DNA from: CAVSJR01 sp963728285 | Lineage (GTDB): Bacteria; Actinomycetota; UBA4738; HRBIN12 | Assembly (NCBI GenBank): GCA_963728285.1 | Contig: CAVSJR010000003.1 | Coordinates: 620,001-684,000, forward strand | Length of the DNA: 64,000 nt | Direction: 5' to 3' | In this document: positions 1-9,291 of the stretch, piece by piece | Layout: each line of letters begins with the position of its first letter | Numbering within the stretch: the first letter of the stretch is position 1 | Notes under the pieces: model-generated | Database searches by the model: none | The model's input: the letters and a program-made list of their open reading frames with translations, nothing else | Told to the model about the DNA's origin: nothing | Program-made: the position numbers and the translations under genes

Positions 1-464
1 AGGGCGACGGCCGCCTCGAGCGCGGCGCGTGCCTCGCCGCGGCCTCCCTCGGTGGGCGCAGGCGCGGAGGGCGCCTCGACGAGGTCGCCGGCCTCCTCGT
101 TTCGAAGCACGACCGGCAGCCGGGAGACCACCTTCGGGCGCCCGAGCACGGCCGCCGGATCCGCATCGACGATGCCGTGCGCCTCGGCCCACCGGTAGAA
201 CGTACGGATCGCTCCGACCCTCCGAGCGATCGATGCGCGCGCGTAGCCGAGCGTGGCCTGCTGAGCGAGGAACCGCCTCAGCACGGCGTGATCCGCGCCG
301 GCGATCGAATCCCCTCGGCGATCGAGGAAGACCGCCAGCTGCAGAAGGTCCCGCCGGTAGGCCGCGACCGTGTGCGGCGACAGCCGCCGTTCGAGCGCCA
401 GATGGTCGCAGAATCGCTCGAGGAGGAGGGCCTCCGATGGCGGGAGCGGATCGTCTCGCGGCAC
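1..464 (-). CDS. xerC: Tyrosine recombinase XerC (3' part beyond window edge)
   Basis: Only the N-terminal part, about 154 residues, is inside the window; the catalytic domain lies off the left edge. The visible part is the SAM-like core-binding domain of phage-type integrases: LERFCDHLALERRLSPHTVA, AYRRDLLQLAVFL, and YARASIARRVGAIRTFYRW followed by DPAAVLGRPK. XerC with XerD resolves chromosome dimers at dif. I chose the GTG at 464 because AAAGG sits five bases upstream; an in-frame GTG at 500 has no such site. It lies downstream of dprA in the usual actinobacterial order. The stretch between the two domains looks longer than usual (EAPSAPAPTEGGRGEARA). Confidence 0.85.
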   Translation of the reverse strand, partial: MPRDDPLPPSEALLLERFCDHLALERRLSPHTVAAYRRDLLQLAVFLDRRGDSIAGADHAVLRRFLAQQATLGYARASIARRVGAIRTFYRWAEAHGIVDADPAAVLGRPKVVSRLPVVLRNEEAGDLVEAPSAPAPTEGGRGEARAALEAAVA

Positions 465-556
465 GGCATCCTTTCGCGTGGGCGGACGGGGGTCCAGCAC
501 TTCTACCAGCGGCGCCGCCCGCGATCAAGGACGCCCTTCCCGGACCCCTCGCGGTG

Positions 557-1057
557 CTAGGACGCCCCCTGAGAGGCGAAGCCCTCGTCCGGTGCACGGT
601 CAATCACGCCGCGCACCTCACCCGTTTCGCGGTTCAGGCGAACGTACTGGGTCGCCCAGGAGAAGCGGCTGATTCCGTCGACCGGGATGATCCCGGCTTC
701 ATAGAAGAATGCCAGCGTATCCGGCGTTGGGGTGAAGACCCCTCCAGCGATATCGGTGACGTCGCCCGTAACGAGGTCCTCTCCGCGCCAGTAGGCGTCG
801 AACTCCTCATCCCAGCGAAGGGTGAAGATGTAGTCCGGACCGGGGTGGACCTTCGTGTATCGAACGATGATGCGAATGGTCGCGTACGGAACGGCTCCGC
901 GTCGGGTCAAGAAGTTCCCTTGGCCGATCGGCTCGAACGCTTGGATGGAGAACATGCCGTTCTCGAGGGTCCCTCCCCAATCTTCCGCCTGATTGGTGGC
1001 TGACTTGATGTCCAGGAGCCGCCGACCCGTCACGTCGTCCGGGTCGTCGACCCTCAC
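557..1057 (-). CDS. Secreted protein with DPDDVTG motif; leader split between frames
   Basis: Unknown function. The readable frame starts at a GTG at 1057 and gives about 166 residues beginning MRVDDPDDVTGRRLLDIK, with aromatic beta-rich sequence and no catalytic motif I recognise. Upstream, a GTG near 1153 has an excellent site (GAGGAGGG), and the bases between it and 1057 encode hydrophobic stretches ending LAPSTALAAG, a typical signal peptidase site, but spread over three frames. The native protein is therefore probably secreted and starts near 1153, with small indels in the leader. A related N-terminal motif occurs in the secreted protein at 26312-26827. Confidence 0.6.
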   Translation of the reverse strand: MRVDDPDDVTGRRLLDIKSATNQAEDWGGTLENGMFSIQAFEPIGQGNFLTRRGAVPYATIRIIVRYTKVHPGPDYIFTLRWDEEFDAYWRGEDLVTGDVTDIAGGVFTPTPDTLAFFYEAGIIPVDGISRFSWATQYVRLNRETGEVRGVIDRAPDEGFASQGAS

Positions 1058-1314
1058 CGCCGGGCCGGCGGCGAGCGCCGTCGATGGAGCCAGCAGCAGC
1101 GCCGACAGCGAGCACGATCGGAAGGAGCATCAGGAGCAAGCAGCTTTCTCACAGGGAGTTCCCTCCTCGAGACGATCTGGAGATGGGACTCTACGTCTGG
1201 TTGCCGTCGAAGGGAACTCGTCGTTGGTCTGGAACTCACCGACCTGATCTCCCACCGATGGCTCAGAGGGCAGCCTGTTCCGCTCGCTGCGCGAGAGCTA
1301 CTAGGCTGGCGATC

Positions 1315-2493
1315 GTGAAGGACGAACGCGGGTTCGCGACGCGCGCGGTGCACGGAGCCGGCGCTCCCCAGGTTCATCAGGAGCCCGCCAGCGTGCCCAT
1401 CTATCAGACCGCCACGTGGCGCTTCGACACGTCGGAGGAGTTCGCGGAGGTCAGCCAGCGGCGACGCCCGGGGCACGTGTATTCGCGCGGATTCGGAAAT
1501 CCGACCGTCGACGCGTTCGAGCACACGATGGCCGACCTCGAGAACACCGGCGCCGCGATGGGGTTCGCGTCGGGAATGGCCGCGATCCACGCGACGCTCA
1601 CGACGCTCGCCGGCGCGGGCCAACGCGTCGTCGCGAGCCGCGAGCTCTACGGCGGCACGTTCTCGCTGTTGTCCAACGTCCTCCCGCGCTACGGCGTGGA
1701 CGTGGAGTTCGTGGATCCACACGATCTCGACGCCGTCTCGCACGCCCTCCCCGGGGCCGCGTGCTTCTACGTCGAGACGATGACGAACCCGCTCGTCACG
1801 GTGGCGGATCTCGCCGCCCTCGCCGAATCGTGTCGCGACGCCGGCGTCGCGTCGGTCGTCGACAACACGTTCGCGTCCCCCTACCTGTGCAACCCGTCGG
1901 CCCTCGGCGTCGATCTCGTCATCCACTCGGCCACGAAGTACATCGGCGGCCACGGTGACCTGATCGGCGGGGTCGTCTGCGGATCGGCCGAGGCGATCGA
2001 GTCGATTCGGTCCATGGCCATCGACACGGGAGGGACCATGCAGCCCCTCGAGGCGTGGCTCTGTCTGCGCGGGCTCGCCACGCTGGCGATCCGGATGGAG
2101 CAGCACGGCCGGTCGGCGGCTCGCCTGGCCGGTGCGCTCGACGAACACCCCAAGGTTCAACGCGTGCACTATCCCGGGCTGGCGGGGCATCCGCAGCACG
2201 AGATCGCGCGAAAGCAGCTTCGAGGCTTCGGGGGCATGCTCGCCTTCGAGGTGCCCGGGGGCGTCGGCGGCGGTGCCCGCGTCGCCGACGCCCTCGAGCT
2301 CGCCTGGGTCGGCGGCAGCCTCGGCGCGACGCGAACGCTGGTGGCGCACCCGGCCTCCACGACGCATCGCCAGCTGGAACCGGATGCCCGCAGGGCCGCC
2401 GGCATCGCCGACGGTCTCCTCCGGGTCAGCGTGGGCCTCGAGGACCCCGACGATCTGATCGACGACTTCGCCAGGGCGCTCGGTTCCGCCTGA
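1315..2493 (+). CDS. Cys/Met metabolism PLP-dependent enzyme (cystathionine gamma-synthase/lyase family)
   Basis: A 392-residue fold-type I PLP enzyme of the trans-sulfuration family. The cofactor lysine is K208 in SATKYIGGHGD, preceded by VVDNTFASPYLCNP. ETMTNPLVTVADL and the C-terminal RVSVGLEDPDDLIDD are family signatures. It could be cystathionine gamma-synthase, cystathionine gamma-lyase, methionine gamma-lyase or an O-acylhomoserine sulfhydrylase; sequence alone does not separate these. The GTG at 1315 is chosen because homology begins at DERGFATRAVHG; there is no strong ribosome site. It stands alone on the plus strand and converges on dprA. I saw no SAM riboswitch in its leader. Confidence 0.88.
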   Translation: MKDERGFATRAVHGAGAPQVHQEPASVPIYQTATWRFDTSEEFAEVSQRRRPGHVYSRGFGNPTVDAFEHTMADLENTGAAMGFASGMAAIHATLTTLAGAGQRVVASRELYGGTFSLLSNVLPRYGVDVEFVDPHDLDAVSHALPGAACFYVETMTNPLVTVADLAALAESCRDAGVASVVDNTFASPYLCNPSALGVDLVIHSATKYIGGHGDLIGGVVCGSAEAIESIRSMAIDTGGTMQPLEAWLCLRGLATLAIRMEQHGRSAARLAGALDEHPKVQRVHYPGLAGHPQHEIARKQLRGFGGMLAFEVPGGVGGGARVADALELAWVGGSLGATRTLVAHPASTTHRQLEPDARRAAGIADGLLRVSVGLEDPDDLIDDFARALGSA

Positions 2494-2497
2494 GGCG

Positions 2498-2529
2498 GCG
2501 CCGCGGCTGCGACGTCGCTGCGCCGGCGC
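2498..2529. terminator. Possible bidirectional hairpin between convergent genes
   Basis: GCGCCG at 2498-2503 pairs with CGGCGC at 2524-2529, with an inner GCGAC/GTCGC helix in the perfect palindrome 2509-2518. It fills the short gap between the convergent PLP-enzyme gene and dprA. There is no T tract, so intrinsic termination is only inferred. Confidence 0.3.
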
Positions 2530-3621
2530 TAGCGTCGGTATCGTCGCTCGTAGCGGCCGCCCACGCACCGCACGAGCCCCTTCATCTCCAGGGTCGTCAA
2601 CGCCGCGCTCACGCGTGCGGTCGAGAGCCGTGTCGTCGCGGAGAGCGTCTCAGCGAGCACCGCCGACGTCACGAGGGCGTAGACGGCGTGCTCGTCGCCC
2701 TCGAGCGCGGGCTCGGAAGACCCATCGACGCTCCCCTCGAGCCCGAGCTCCGCCAGGATGTCGTCGGCGCCTCGGACCAGGATGGCACCCTCGCGGATCA
2801 GCGCGTGGGGCACGTCGCTCAGCGGATTCGTGATCGGGCCCGGCACGGCGAAGACCTCGCGCCCCATCGAGAGCGCGTGGTCGGTCGTGATCAGCGTGCC
2901 GCTTCGCTCCCCGCCCTCGACGATGACGACGCCCCGCGCGAGCGCAGCGACGAGCCGGTTCCTCGCGGGAAAGGTGCGCGGCGCTGCCTCGACGCCGGGC
3001 GGGTATTCGGTGACGACCGCGCCGTCATCCTCGATCCTGCGCAGCAGTCGCAGCGTGTCCGAGGAGACTCGATCCACGCCGCAGCCCAGAACCGCGATGG
3101 TCGGGCCCGGGGCGGCGAGGGCACCCTCGTGCGAGGCCCTGTCGATGCCGCGAGCCGCGCCGCTCACCACGCAGACGCCCGAGGCCGCGAGGCGCGAGCC
3201 GAGCGAGCGTGCGACCTCCGCGCCGAGCGCCGAGCACCTGCGGGCGCCGACGATCGCCACCGCGGGGGCGAGCCCCGGCAGCTCGCGCCCGCGAACGAAC
3301 AGCGCGGCCGGCGGGTCGGGCAGATCCTCGAGCGCATCGACATACTCGGCGCTCCCGGGGACCACCGTCCGGAGGTGGAGGCGGTCGAGGCGCCGCTGGA
3401 TGTCCTCGGGGCGGAGCCGGTTGCGCGCACTCCGCGTCGCCGGCGCTCCCCGAGCGCCGGGCCCGCACGGCGGCGAGGCATGACGATGCGGAACCGACGC
3501 GCCACGCAAGCCGGTGAAGACGCCGGGGCGTGAGGCTTCGGAGCGACGCGAGCACGAGGAGCGCCTCCCGGTCGCGCGCCGCGGCCGGCGAATCCGGCCG
3601 GCCATCCCCGCTGCCCGTCAT
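2529..3621 (-). CDS. dprA: DNA processing protein DprA (frame change near 3430)
   Basis: DprA/Smf loads RecA onto incoming single-stranded DNA during transformation. The Rossmann-like core is clear: VAIVGARRCSALGAEVARSL, VVSGAARGIDRASHEGAL, ARNRLVAALARGVVIVEGG, SGTLITTDHALSMGREVFAVPGP. A C-terminal winged-helix follows. The N-terminal SAM-like segment (MTGSGDGRPD, then ALLVLASLRSLTPRRLHRLA) lies in another frame, so a one-base indel sits between about 3400 and 3480. The ATG at 3621 overlaps the comM stop as ATGA, indicating translational coupling. The 1093-nt span corresponds to about 364 codons, normal for the family. Sequence error or a real lesion are both possible. Confidence 0.85.
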
Positions 3622-5156
3622 CCGGCACGAGCGAGCCCGCCGTCCCCCGACCCCCGATAGCCGAGCGCCTCCGACACGTGCTCGGCGGAGACGCGCTCCG
3701 AGGCGTCGAGGTCGGCGATCGTTCTGGCGACCTTCAGCGCGCGATCGAAGCCCCGGCCGGACAGCTCGAACGTCTCGACCGCCCGAGCGAGCAGATCGCG
3801 CGCCGGGGAGCTCAGATCCGCGAGCCGTCGCGCCGCCGGGCCCGACAGCCGAGCATTGCAGGGGACCCCGACGCCCGCGCAGCGGACGCGCTGGCGGATG
3901 CGAGCGGCCTCGACGCGCCGGCGGATCGCCTCCGACGGCTCCCCCGGCACCTCCCCGAGGAGCTCGCGCTTCGTCAACCGCGGGATGGTCAAGCGAATGT
4001 CGATTCGGTCCAGGAGGGGTCCCGACAGGCGCTGCCGGTGGGCCTCGATCCTGTTCGCCTGACATGTGCAGCCGCGCGGATCGCCCGCGAACCCGCACGG
4101 ACACGGGTTCGCGGCCGCCACGAGCGTGAAGCCGGCCGGATACTCCACGGATCCGCTCGCGCGGGTGATGCGGATCCTGCCGTCCTCGAGCGGCTGGCGG
4201 AGGCCCTCCAGCGCATCGCGCCGGAACTCCGTCAGCTCATCGAGGAACAGCACCCCGTGATGCGCCAGGGAGACCTCGCCGGGGCGAAACCACCCGCTGC
4301 CGCTGCCGCCGCCGAGCAGCCCGGACATCGAGATGGAGTGATGTGGTGAGCGAAAGGGGCGCCCGACGGCGATCTCGCCGCTCCCGAGCGTCCCCGCGAC
4401 GGATCGAAGCTGCGTCACCTCGAGCGCCTCGGGCCTCGTGAGGCTCGGGAGGACGGTGGCGAGCCGGCGCGCCAGCATCGTCTTGCCCGCGCCGGGCGGG
4501 CCCACCAGGAGCACGTTGTGCCCGCCCGCGGCCGCGACCTCGAGCGCTCGCCGAGCGATTCCCTGCCCGCGCACCTCGTTGAAATCGACGCGGCTTCCGG
4601 CGCTCGTTTGATCTCCTCGCGCCGGCGGAACCTCCGGCGGGGTCCACGACCCCCGGAGGAATCCCACGACGTCGGCGATCGTCCGCGCCGGGACCACCCG
4701 GAGCCCGTCCACCATCGCCGCCTCGGCCGCGTTCCCCGGCGGAACGACGACGCCCTCGAGTCCCGCCCTGGAGGCCGCGAGCGCCACCGACAGGGCGCCC
4801 GGCGTCGGAACGAGCGACCCCTCGAGCGAGAGCTCGCCGAAGAACGCGTACCGGTCCAGCCGGGTTCGAGGAACCTGCTCCGAGGCGGCCAGGACGCACG
4901 CCGCGAGGGGGAGGTCCAATCCGGGTCCCTCCTTGCGGACGTTCCCGGGCGAGAGGTTGACGACGATTCGACGCAGCGGCCATTGCAGCCCGGCGCGCTC
5001 GACCGCGGGACGGATGCGGTCTCTGGCGTCCTGGATGGTGGAGCCGGGCAGGCCGGTGATCGACAGCGACGGGAGCCCTCGCCCGATATGCGCTTCGACG
5101 GCGAGCAGACGGCCGTGCATTCCGACGACCGCCACGCCCACGACCCGTCCGTACAT
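3618..5156 (-). CDS. comM: YifB/ComM-family AAA+ ATPase (Mg chelatase-like)
   Basis: A 512-residue AAA+ protein. The N-terminal Lon-S5-like ChlI domain carries GLPGSTIQDARDRIRPA, IVVNLSPGNVRKEGPGLDLP and FFGELSLEGSLVPTPGAL. The ATPase has Walker A GPPGAGKT and Walker B VLFLDEL, plus the typical AANPCPCGF and LSGPLLDRIDI segments and a C-terminal lid with RTIADLDASERVSAEHVSEAL. The ComM family helps branch migration during natural transformation in proteobacteria; here the role is inferred from adjacency to dprA, with which it overlaps by four bases. Full length and intact. Confidence 0.92.
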   Translation of the reverse strand: MYGRVVGVAVVGMHGRLLAVEAHIGRGLPSLSITGLPGSTIQDARDRIRPAVERAGLQWPLRRIVVNLSPGNVRKEGPGLDLPLAACVLAASEQVPRTRLDRYAFFGELSLEGSLVPTPGALSVALAASRAGLEGVVVPPGNAAEAAMVDGLRVVPARTIADVVGFLRGSWTPPEVPPARGDQTSAGSRVDFNEVRGQGIARRALEVAAAGGHNVLLVGPPGAGKTMLARRLATVLPSLTRPEALEVTQLRSVAGTLGSGEIAVGRPFRSPHHSISMSGLLGGGSGSGWFRPGEVSLAHHGVLFLDELTEFRRDALEGLRQPLEDGRIRITRASGSVEYPAGFTLVAAANPCPCGFAGDPRGCTCQANRIEAHRQRLSGPLLDRIDIRLTIPRLTKRELLGEVPGEPSEAIRRRVEAARIRQRVRCAGVGVPCNARLSGPAARRLADLSSPARDLLARAVETFELSGRGFDRALKVARTIADLDASERVSAEHVSEALGYRGSGDGGLARAG

Positions 5157-5337
5157 GGGATCGGGACGGTAGAGCCTCCCAATGACATCGACGGCCCCGC
5201 CGGAGGAACTGACCTCTGCGGTCAGTACCGGGTCCTCTGGGCGGTGCCGTCAACGTCGCGGGCTGATCATGCTCGGCGTCCGCGCGCCCGTACGCGATTG
5301 CCGTGTTCGTCGTGAAGCGAAGGGTGAGGCCGAAGGG

Positions 5338-5571
5338 CTAGAAGCCGAGGCTGGAGGTCGCGAGGGCCGGAGCCCCGGCGCTCCAGGCGTCGGGGGAAGC
5401 ATCGGCCGCCGCGGTCTCGCGGGGACCGTCTCCGCACACGAGATGGAGGCTTCGCGGCTGGTCGGGCTCCGCCAGGCGCCGCAGCATCTGGTACCAGCCC
5501 GGCTCGTAGACGACTTCCCGGCAGTTGGTGCAGCCGGCGACCGTTCCTGCCTGGTGCGTCTTGTTCTCCAT
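5338..5571 (-). CDS. Small CxxC protein, unknown function
   Basis: A 77-residue ORF starting MENKTHQAGTVAGCTNCREV, with a well-placed AGGAG seven bases before the ATG. It has one CxxC (AGCTNC) followed by VVYEPGWYQMLRRLAEP, then a low-complexity Ala/Ser-rich tail. A single CxxC plus one later Cys cannot make a standard zinc ribbon alone. I do not recognise a family. It lies alone between comM and yraN on the same strand. Confidence 0.5.
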   Translation of the reverse strand: MENKTHQAGTVAGCTNCREVVYEPGWYQMLRRLAEPDQPRSLHLVCGDGPRETAAADASPDAWSAGAPALATSSLGF

Positions 5572-5776
5572 CTCGGGGCTCCTGTTCGGTGGGTGTCGCT
5601 GGTCGGCCAAGTGTATGAGCGAGCGTCGGGAAACTGAATGAGGCCCCGTGATCATTTCCCCGTCCCCCACACGAGCGGACGACTCGAGAGGACGTAGGAC
5701 CATCGCACGCGGGCGCCCCGCTTCGGGGGAGCGGCGTCGGGGACCTCGGCCCACGTCTCGCGGGCTCCCTCGCAGG

Positions 5777-6141
5777 TCAGAACGCGTCCTGATACACCTC
5801 GACGTCGGGCGCGCTTCCCCGGGACACGTGGACGCTCGCCACGTCGAACCGGGTGGCGGCCGGACGGACCGGCGTCTGCGACACGAACGCCTCGGCGAGG
5901 CGGCGAAGGCGGCGCCGCTTGGACCACGTGACCGCCTCGTAGCCGCCGCCCAACGCGATGGTGCTCCTGGTCTTCACCTCGCAGAAGACGAGGAGGCGGC
6001 CTCGGCGGACGACGAGGTCGAGCTCCCCGAGGCCGCAGCGCCAGTTCCGCGCGATGAGGCGGAAGCCGTTCCGCAGATACACCTGCAGCGCAGCCTCTTC
6101 CCCGGCTCGTCCCAGGGCCGCCCGCGCACCCCCGTCGACAT
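5777..6141 (-). CDS. yraN: UPF0102 family protein YraN (frame change near 6120)
   Basis: Endonuclease-like fold protein of unknown cellular role. The core LRNGFRLIARNWRCGLGELD, then LLVFCEVKTRS and SKRRRLRRLAEAFV, is diagnostic. The upstream family segment GRAGEEAALQVYL continues in the same frame to about 6115 but has no start there. An ATG at 6141 with GGAGG upstream opens a second frame (MSTGVRGR), so a one-base indel near 6115-6130 is likely. Restored length is about 121 residues, normal for YraN. It sits between DUF2469 and comM, as in other actinobacteria. Confidence 0.8.
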
Positions 6142-6287
6142 CCCGCTCCTCCGAAGTTCCCTCTCCTCGGTATCCATGAATTCACCCTAGGAGGGCGCAG
6201 TGACACCGCCGTGGCCTCGGCGGGGCGGGGAGGGAAACGCGCAGGGTCGGGTCCGGAAACGAGCGCGCGGTCGGCGTCTGCGAGGGG

Positions 6288-7703
6288 CTACGGCGGGCCG
6301 ATGCGCCAGCGATCCCAGAAGGCCGTCGGATCCCAGGGCGTCGGCAGGGACGCGGCCGCCGACTCGATCGCCGACGTGAATCTCCCGGTCGTGGAGAAGC
6401 CCAGGCGGTGGGCCGCGACGTAGTCCGCGAGGATCTCGAGGAATCGCTCGAGGCCGAATCGCGCCGCCAGCGCCGAGAGCGCACACGCCCCCTGCTCGTA
6501 CACCACCGGGCCGTATTCGCCCGGATGGGCCTCCCAGTAGTCCATCGCGTTGGAGATGCGGGCGGTGGCGCTCGGCCACGGTCGCTGACGGCACCCGGAG
6601 ACGGCTCGATCGAGGACGAGGCCTTCCGACCAGGTGGCGAAGGCCTCGTCCAACCAGGGTTCGTTGTACTCGTCGTTGCCCACGATCCCGTACCACCACT
6701 GATGCGCGAGCTCGTGCGCGATCACCCCTGAGTTCGGGTTGGCGAACACGAGCGTCGGATACTCCATGCCCCCGAACGTCACGAACTCCGCGGTGACGAC
6801 GTCCACCTCCGGGTACCCGTACGGGCCGAAGCTTCGCCGATACTCGTTCATCGCGCGCACGGCGGCGTTCAGCGCGGCCCTCCCGTCCTCCTCGCGGCCG
6901 GGCGGATGCCAGACGCGGATGAGGACTCCGCTTCGGTCGACGTCCGTGCGGTTCCTCAGCCGTCCCGCGGCCCACGCGAAGTCCCGCACATCGGCCGCCG
7001 TGTAGGTCCGCACCACGCGCCCGTCGGCTGCGACCGCCGAGGCCAGGGTCCCCGTCGCCGGCGTGTCGAGCCCCTCCGGGACGTCCAGCGTCACGGAATA
7101 GCTCCCCACCTGCGAATAGAAGCTCTCACCGAGATCCGAATACGGGTCGAGATGCGTCCCGTGGGCGTCGCTGATCGCGAGCGCGGGAAGCGCCGATCCC
7201 AGAAACGCGAGGCCGTTGTCCCATCCGAATCGATCGTTTCGATGAGGGACGTCGATCGTGATGCGAAATCGGATCTCGCCGGTGCCGCCCCCCGGCACCG
7301 GCTCATCGAGCGCCACGGGCAGCGCCGTGCACCCGACCTCCAGATCCCCCGCGACACCGCCCTCCATACCGGACGTTCGAACCGGCAGCGATTCGGCGCA
7401 TCCCTCGATCCCGTTCGGCCACAGCCGGAGCCAGATCTCGTCCATCGGATCGCCGCCGCCGTTGTGAAAGGCGATCTGGACGTCTCCCCTCCAGCGATGC
7501 CCGAGCGGGCCGGTGCGAAGGGTCGCCGTCGTCTCGGGAGCATCGGGGAGGCGTGCACCGGAGGCGAGCCCCGCCGACGCCCCGCCGGCCGGGGTCCCTG
7601 CGATTGTCGCCGCGAGCGCGATCGCCATGAAGCGCTTGCGACTCGGGAGCGCCGGCCCGGCCCTGCCGAGCCGGCGGCTCCTATTGGGGGATCGGTTCCT
7701 CAT
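6288..7703 (-). CDS. Secreted M1-family zinc metallopeptidase
   Basis: 471 residues. The zinc site is HEXXH(X18)E: H330, E331 and H334 in HELAHQWW, with E353 in WLDEAFATW. The upstream GGMEYPTLVFANP corresponds to the GxMEN substrate-binding motif, here with Tyr instead of Asn. An N-terminal basic stretch is followed by a hydrophobic segment (MAIALAATIAGTPAGGASA), so export is likely. It lacks the long C-terminal helical domain of aminopeptidase N. The ATG at 7703 overlaps the DUF2469 gene by 23 bases; GGAG lies about ten bases upstream. It is a lineage-specific insertion in the conserved block. Confidence 0.85.
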   Translation of the reverse strand: MRNRSPNRSRRLGRAGPALPSRKRFMAIALAATIAGTPAGGASAGLASGARLPDAPETTATLRTGPLGHRWRGDVQIAFHNGGGDPMDEIWLRLWPNGIEGCAESLPVRTSGMEGGVAGDLEVGCTALPVALDEPVPGGGTGEIRFRITIDVPHRNDRFGWDNGLAFLGSALPALAISDAHGTHLDPYSDLGESFYSQVGSYSVTLDVPEGLDTPATGTLASAVAADGRVVRTYTAADVRDFAWAAGRLRNRTDVDRSGVLIRVWHPPGREEDGRAALNAAVRAMNEYRRSFGPYGYPEVDVVTAEFVTFGGMEYPTLVFANPNSGVIAHELAHQWWYGIVGNDEYNEPWLDEAFATWSEGLVLDRAVSGCRQRPWPSATARISNAMDYWEAHPGEYGPVVYEQGACALSALAARFGLERFLEILADYVAAHRLGFSTTGRFTSAIESAAASLPTPWDPTAFWDRWRIGPP

Positions 7704-7986
7704 CCCGGTGGGACAGCTCCTCGACGTTGACGTCGTGGCGGGTGAGGACCCGGACGCTCGACACGAACCTCGCCGGGCGAAACATGTCCCACACCCACGC
7801 GTCCTCGAGCTGCACCTCGACCCAGCCCGCGTTCTCCTGCTGGGGGACGACCTTGACCTCGTTCGCCAGGTAGAACCGGCGTTCGGTCTCGACCACGTAG
7901 GAGAACATCGGGAGCACGTCCCGGTACTCCCGGTAGAGCTCGAGCTCCCGTTCCTCCTCGAATCGCTCGATGTCGTCGTCGCTCAT
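7681..7986 (-). CDS. DUF2469 family protein
   Basis: 101 residues matching the actinobacterial DUF2469 family: ELELYREYRDVLPMFSYVVE, TERRFYLANEVKV, then DAWVWDMFRPARFVSSVRVL and DVNVEEL. The function is unknown; it regularly follows rnhB. Its ATG overlaps the rnhB stop by four bases (7983-7986). The family is one of the better taxonomic markers in the window, since it is essentially restricted to Actinomycetota. Confidence 0.92.
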   Translation of the reverse strand: MSDDDIERFEEERELELYREYRDVLPMFSYVVETERRFYLANEVKVVPQQENAGWVEVQLEDAWVWDMFRPARFVSSVRVLTRHDVNVEELSHRDEEPIPQ

Positions 7987-8674
7987 GGGCCCCCATCATC
8001 CCAGGTGGCATCGTCCGCGAGCTCCAGGGCGTCGTCGGCCACGATCTCGACGTCCTTCGGGCGCGGGTCGGCGACGCCCCTGAACGACAGCCGGTGGATC
8101 GGCGTGGGCCCGAGGCGGACGAGGACCTCCCAATGCCCCGCCGTCCCGTACCCGCGATGGTGATCGAAGCCGAACTCCGGAAATCGGCGGTGGTAGCGCT
8201 CCATCGTTCGGTCTCGCTCGACCTTCGCCACGATGGAGGCCGCCGCGACCGAAACGCCGTGACCGCGTCGCCCTTCTTGATGGACAGCGCCGGCACGGGC
8301 ATGCGCCTGATGGGCCACCCGTCGGTCAGGACGTAATCGGGGTCGACGGGCAGCGCGCGGACCGCGCGGCGGAGCAGCGCCAGGTTGCATCGATGCAGCC
8401 CCTTGCTGTCGATCCTCGCGGGCGTCGTCCGGCAGACCGCGATCGCCGTCGCGCCGGCGAGGATGCGGCGATAGCCCACCTCGCGCTGGCGCTTGGTCAG
8501 GAGCTTGGAGTCGTTGATCCCCTCGCAGTCGAACGACTCCGGGAGGATCACCGCCGCCGCGAACATCGGCCCCGCGAGCGCCCCGCGGCCCGCCTCGTCG
8601 ACCCCCGCGATGCGGCTGAACCCCTGCCTGCGCAGGTGGCGTTCGTACTTGGTCAGGTCCTCGGCTACAGCCAT
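7983..8674 (-). CDS. rnhB: Ribonuclease HII (frame change near 8250)
   Basis: RNase HII removes ribonucleotides from DNA. The first frame has the active-site start RIAGVDEAGRGALAGPMFAA (Asp-Glu pair), GINDSKLLTKRQRE and LTDGWPIRRM. The second frame continues VSVAAASIVAKVERDRTM and HRRFPEFGFDHHRGYGT, which include the remaining catalytic carboxylates. The switch is near 8250, in the bases encoding KKGDAV before VSVAAAS. Restored length is about 230 residues. The start overlaps the lepB stop by ten bases. Both halves are well conserved, which argues for an assembly indel over gene decay. Confidence 0.85.
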
Positions 8675-9288
8675 CCCATCCTCGACGGCGGCCAGATCAC
8701 GGCGACCGCCCTGCCCACGACCTTATCCTCCGGAACGTACCCCAGCTGCGTGAACCGTGAATCGCCGGAGCGCGTGCGGTTGTCTCCCAGCACGAACAAT
8801 CGTCCCGGCGGAACGGTCGCCGGGCCGAACGACCGGGCATCCACCGTCGGATCCAGGTAGGGCTCATCCAGGCGCTTGCCGTCGATGTAGACGACCCCCC
8901 GACGGATCTCCCAGCTCTCGCCCGGAAGCGCGATCACGCGCTTGACGAAGTCTTGATCCGCGGGCTGCGCCACACCGAGGCCCGCGAGCACCCATCGGAG
9001 CAGGGCCGAGGCCGGGCTCCCATCGGCCTCCGGCTCCGGCCGGGGATCCTCGAAGACGACCACGTCGCCTCGATGAACGCCGCCGAGGCGAGCGGCGAGC
9101 TTGCTGACGAGGACCCGGTCCCCCGGAACGAGCGTCGGCTCCATCGACGCGGTGGGGATCCAGAAGGCCTGCACGACGAACGCCCGCAGGAGCAGGGCGA
9201 GCGCCAGGACGACGACGGCCAGCGAGAGCCCTCGTCGCAGACGCCGTGCGGTGGTGAGGGGCTCGACGCGGGCCGACTGCCCGGCCAC
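8665..9288 (-). CDS. lepB: Signal peptidase I
   Basis: 207 residues. One N-terminal transmembrane segment (SLAVVVLALALLLRAFVVQA) precedes the catalytic serine S48 in PTASMEPTL; the general base is K116 in FVKRVIALPGE. Box E is VLGDNRTRSGDSR. It cleaves signal peptides of secreted proteins at the outer face of the membrane, and this window encodes several such substrates. It starts with GTG three bases after the rplS stop and overlaps rnhB, so rplS-lepB-rnhB-DUF2469 look co-transcribed. Confidence 0.95.
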   Translation of the reverse strand: MAGQSARVEPLTTARRLRRGLSLAVVVLALALLLRAFVVQAFWIPTASMEPTLVPGDRVLVSKLAARLGGVHRGDVVVFEDPRPEPEADGSPASALLRWVLAGLGVAQPADQDFVKRVIALPGESWEIRRGVVYIDGKRLDEPYLDPTVDARSFGPATVPPGRLFVLGDNRTRSGDSRFTQLGYVPEDKVVGRAVAVIWPPSRMGWL

Positions 9289-9291
9289 GGG

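Noticed and set aside
29..1003. Long plus-strand ORF at the left edge
   Set aside because: Arg/Pro/Gly-rich with no family features; it is the mirror of xerC and the secreted-protein gene on the minus strand.
1200..1314. SAM riboswitch before the PLP enzyme
   Set aside because: No matching conserved segments or stable multi-helix layout that I could see.
1054..2568. Minus-strand 504-codon ORF
   Set aside because: Antisense shadow of the PLP enzyme gene. Its last codons coincide with the leader of the secreted-protein gene.
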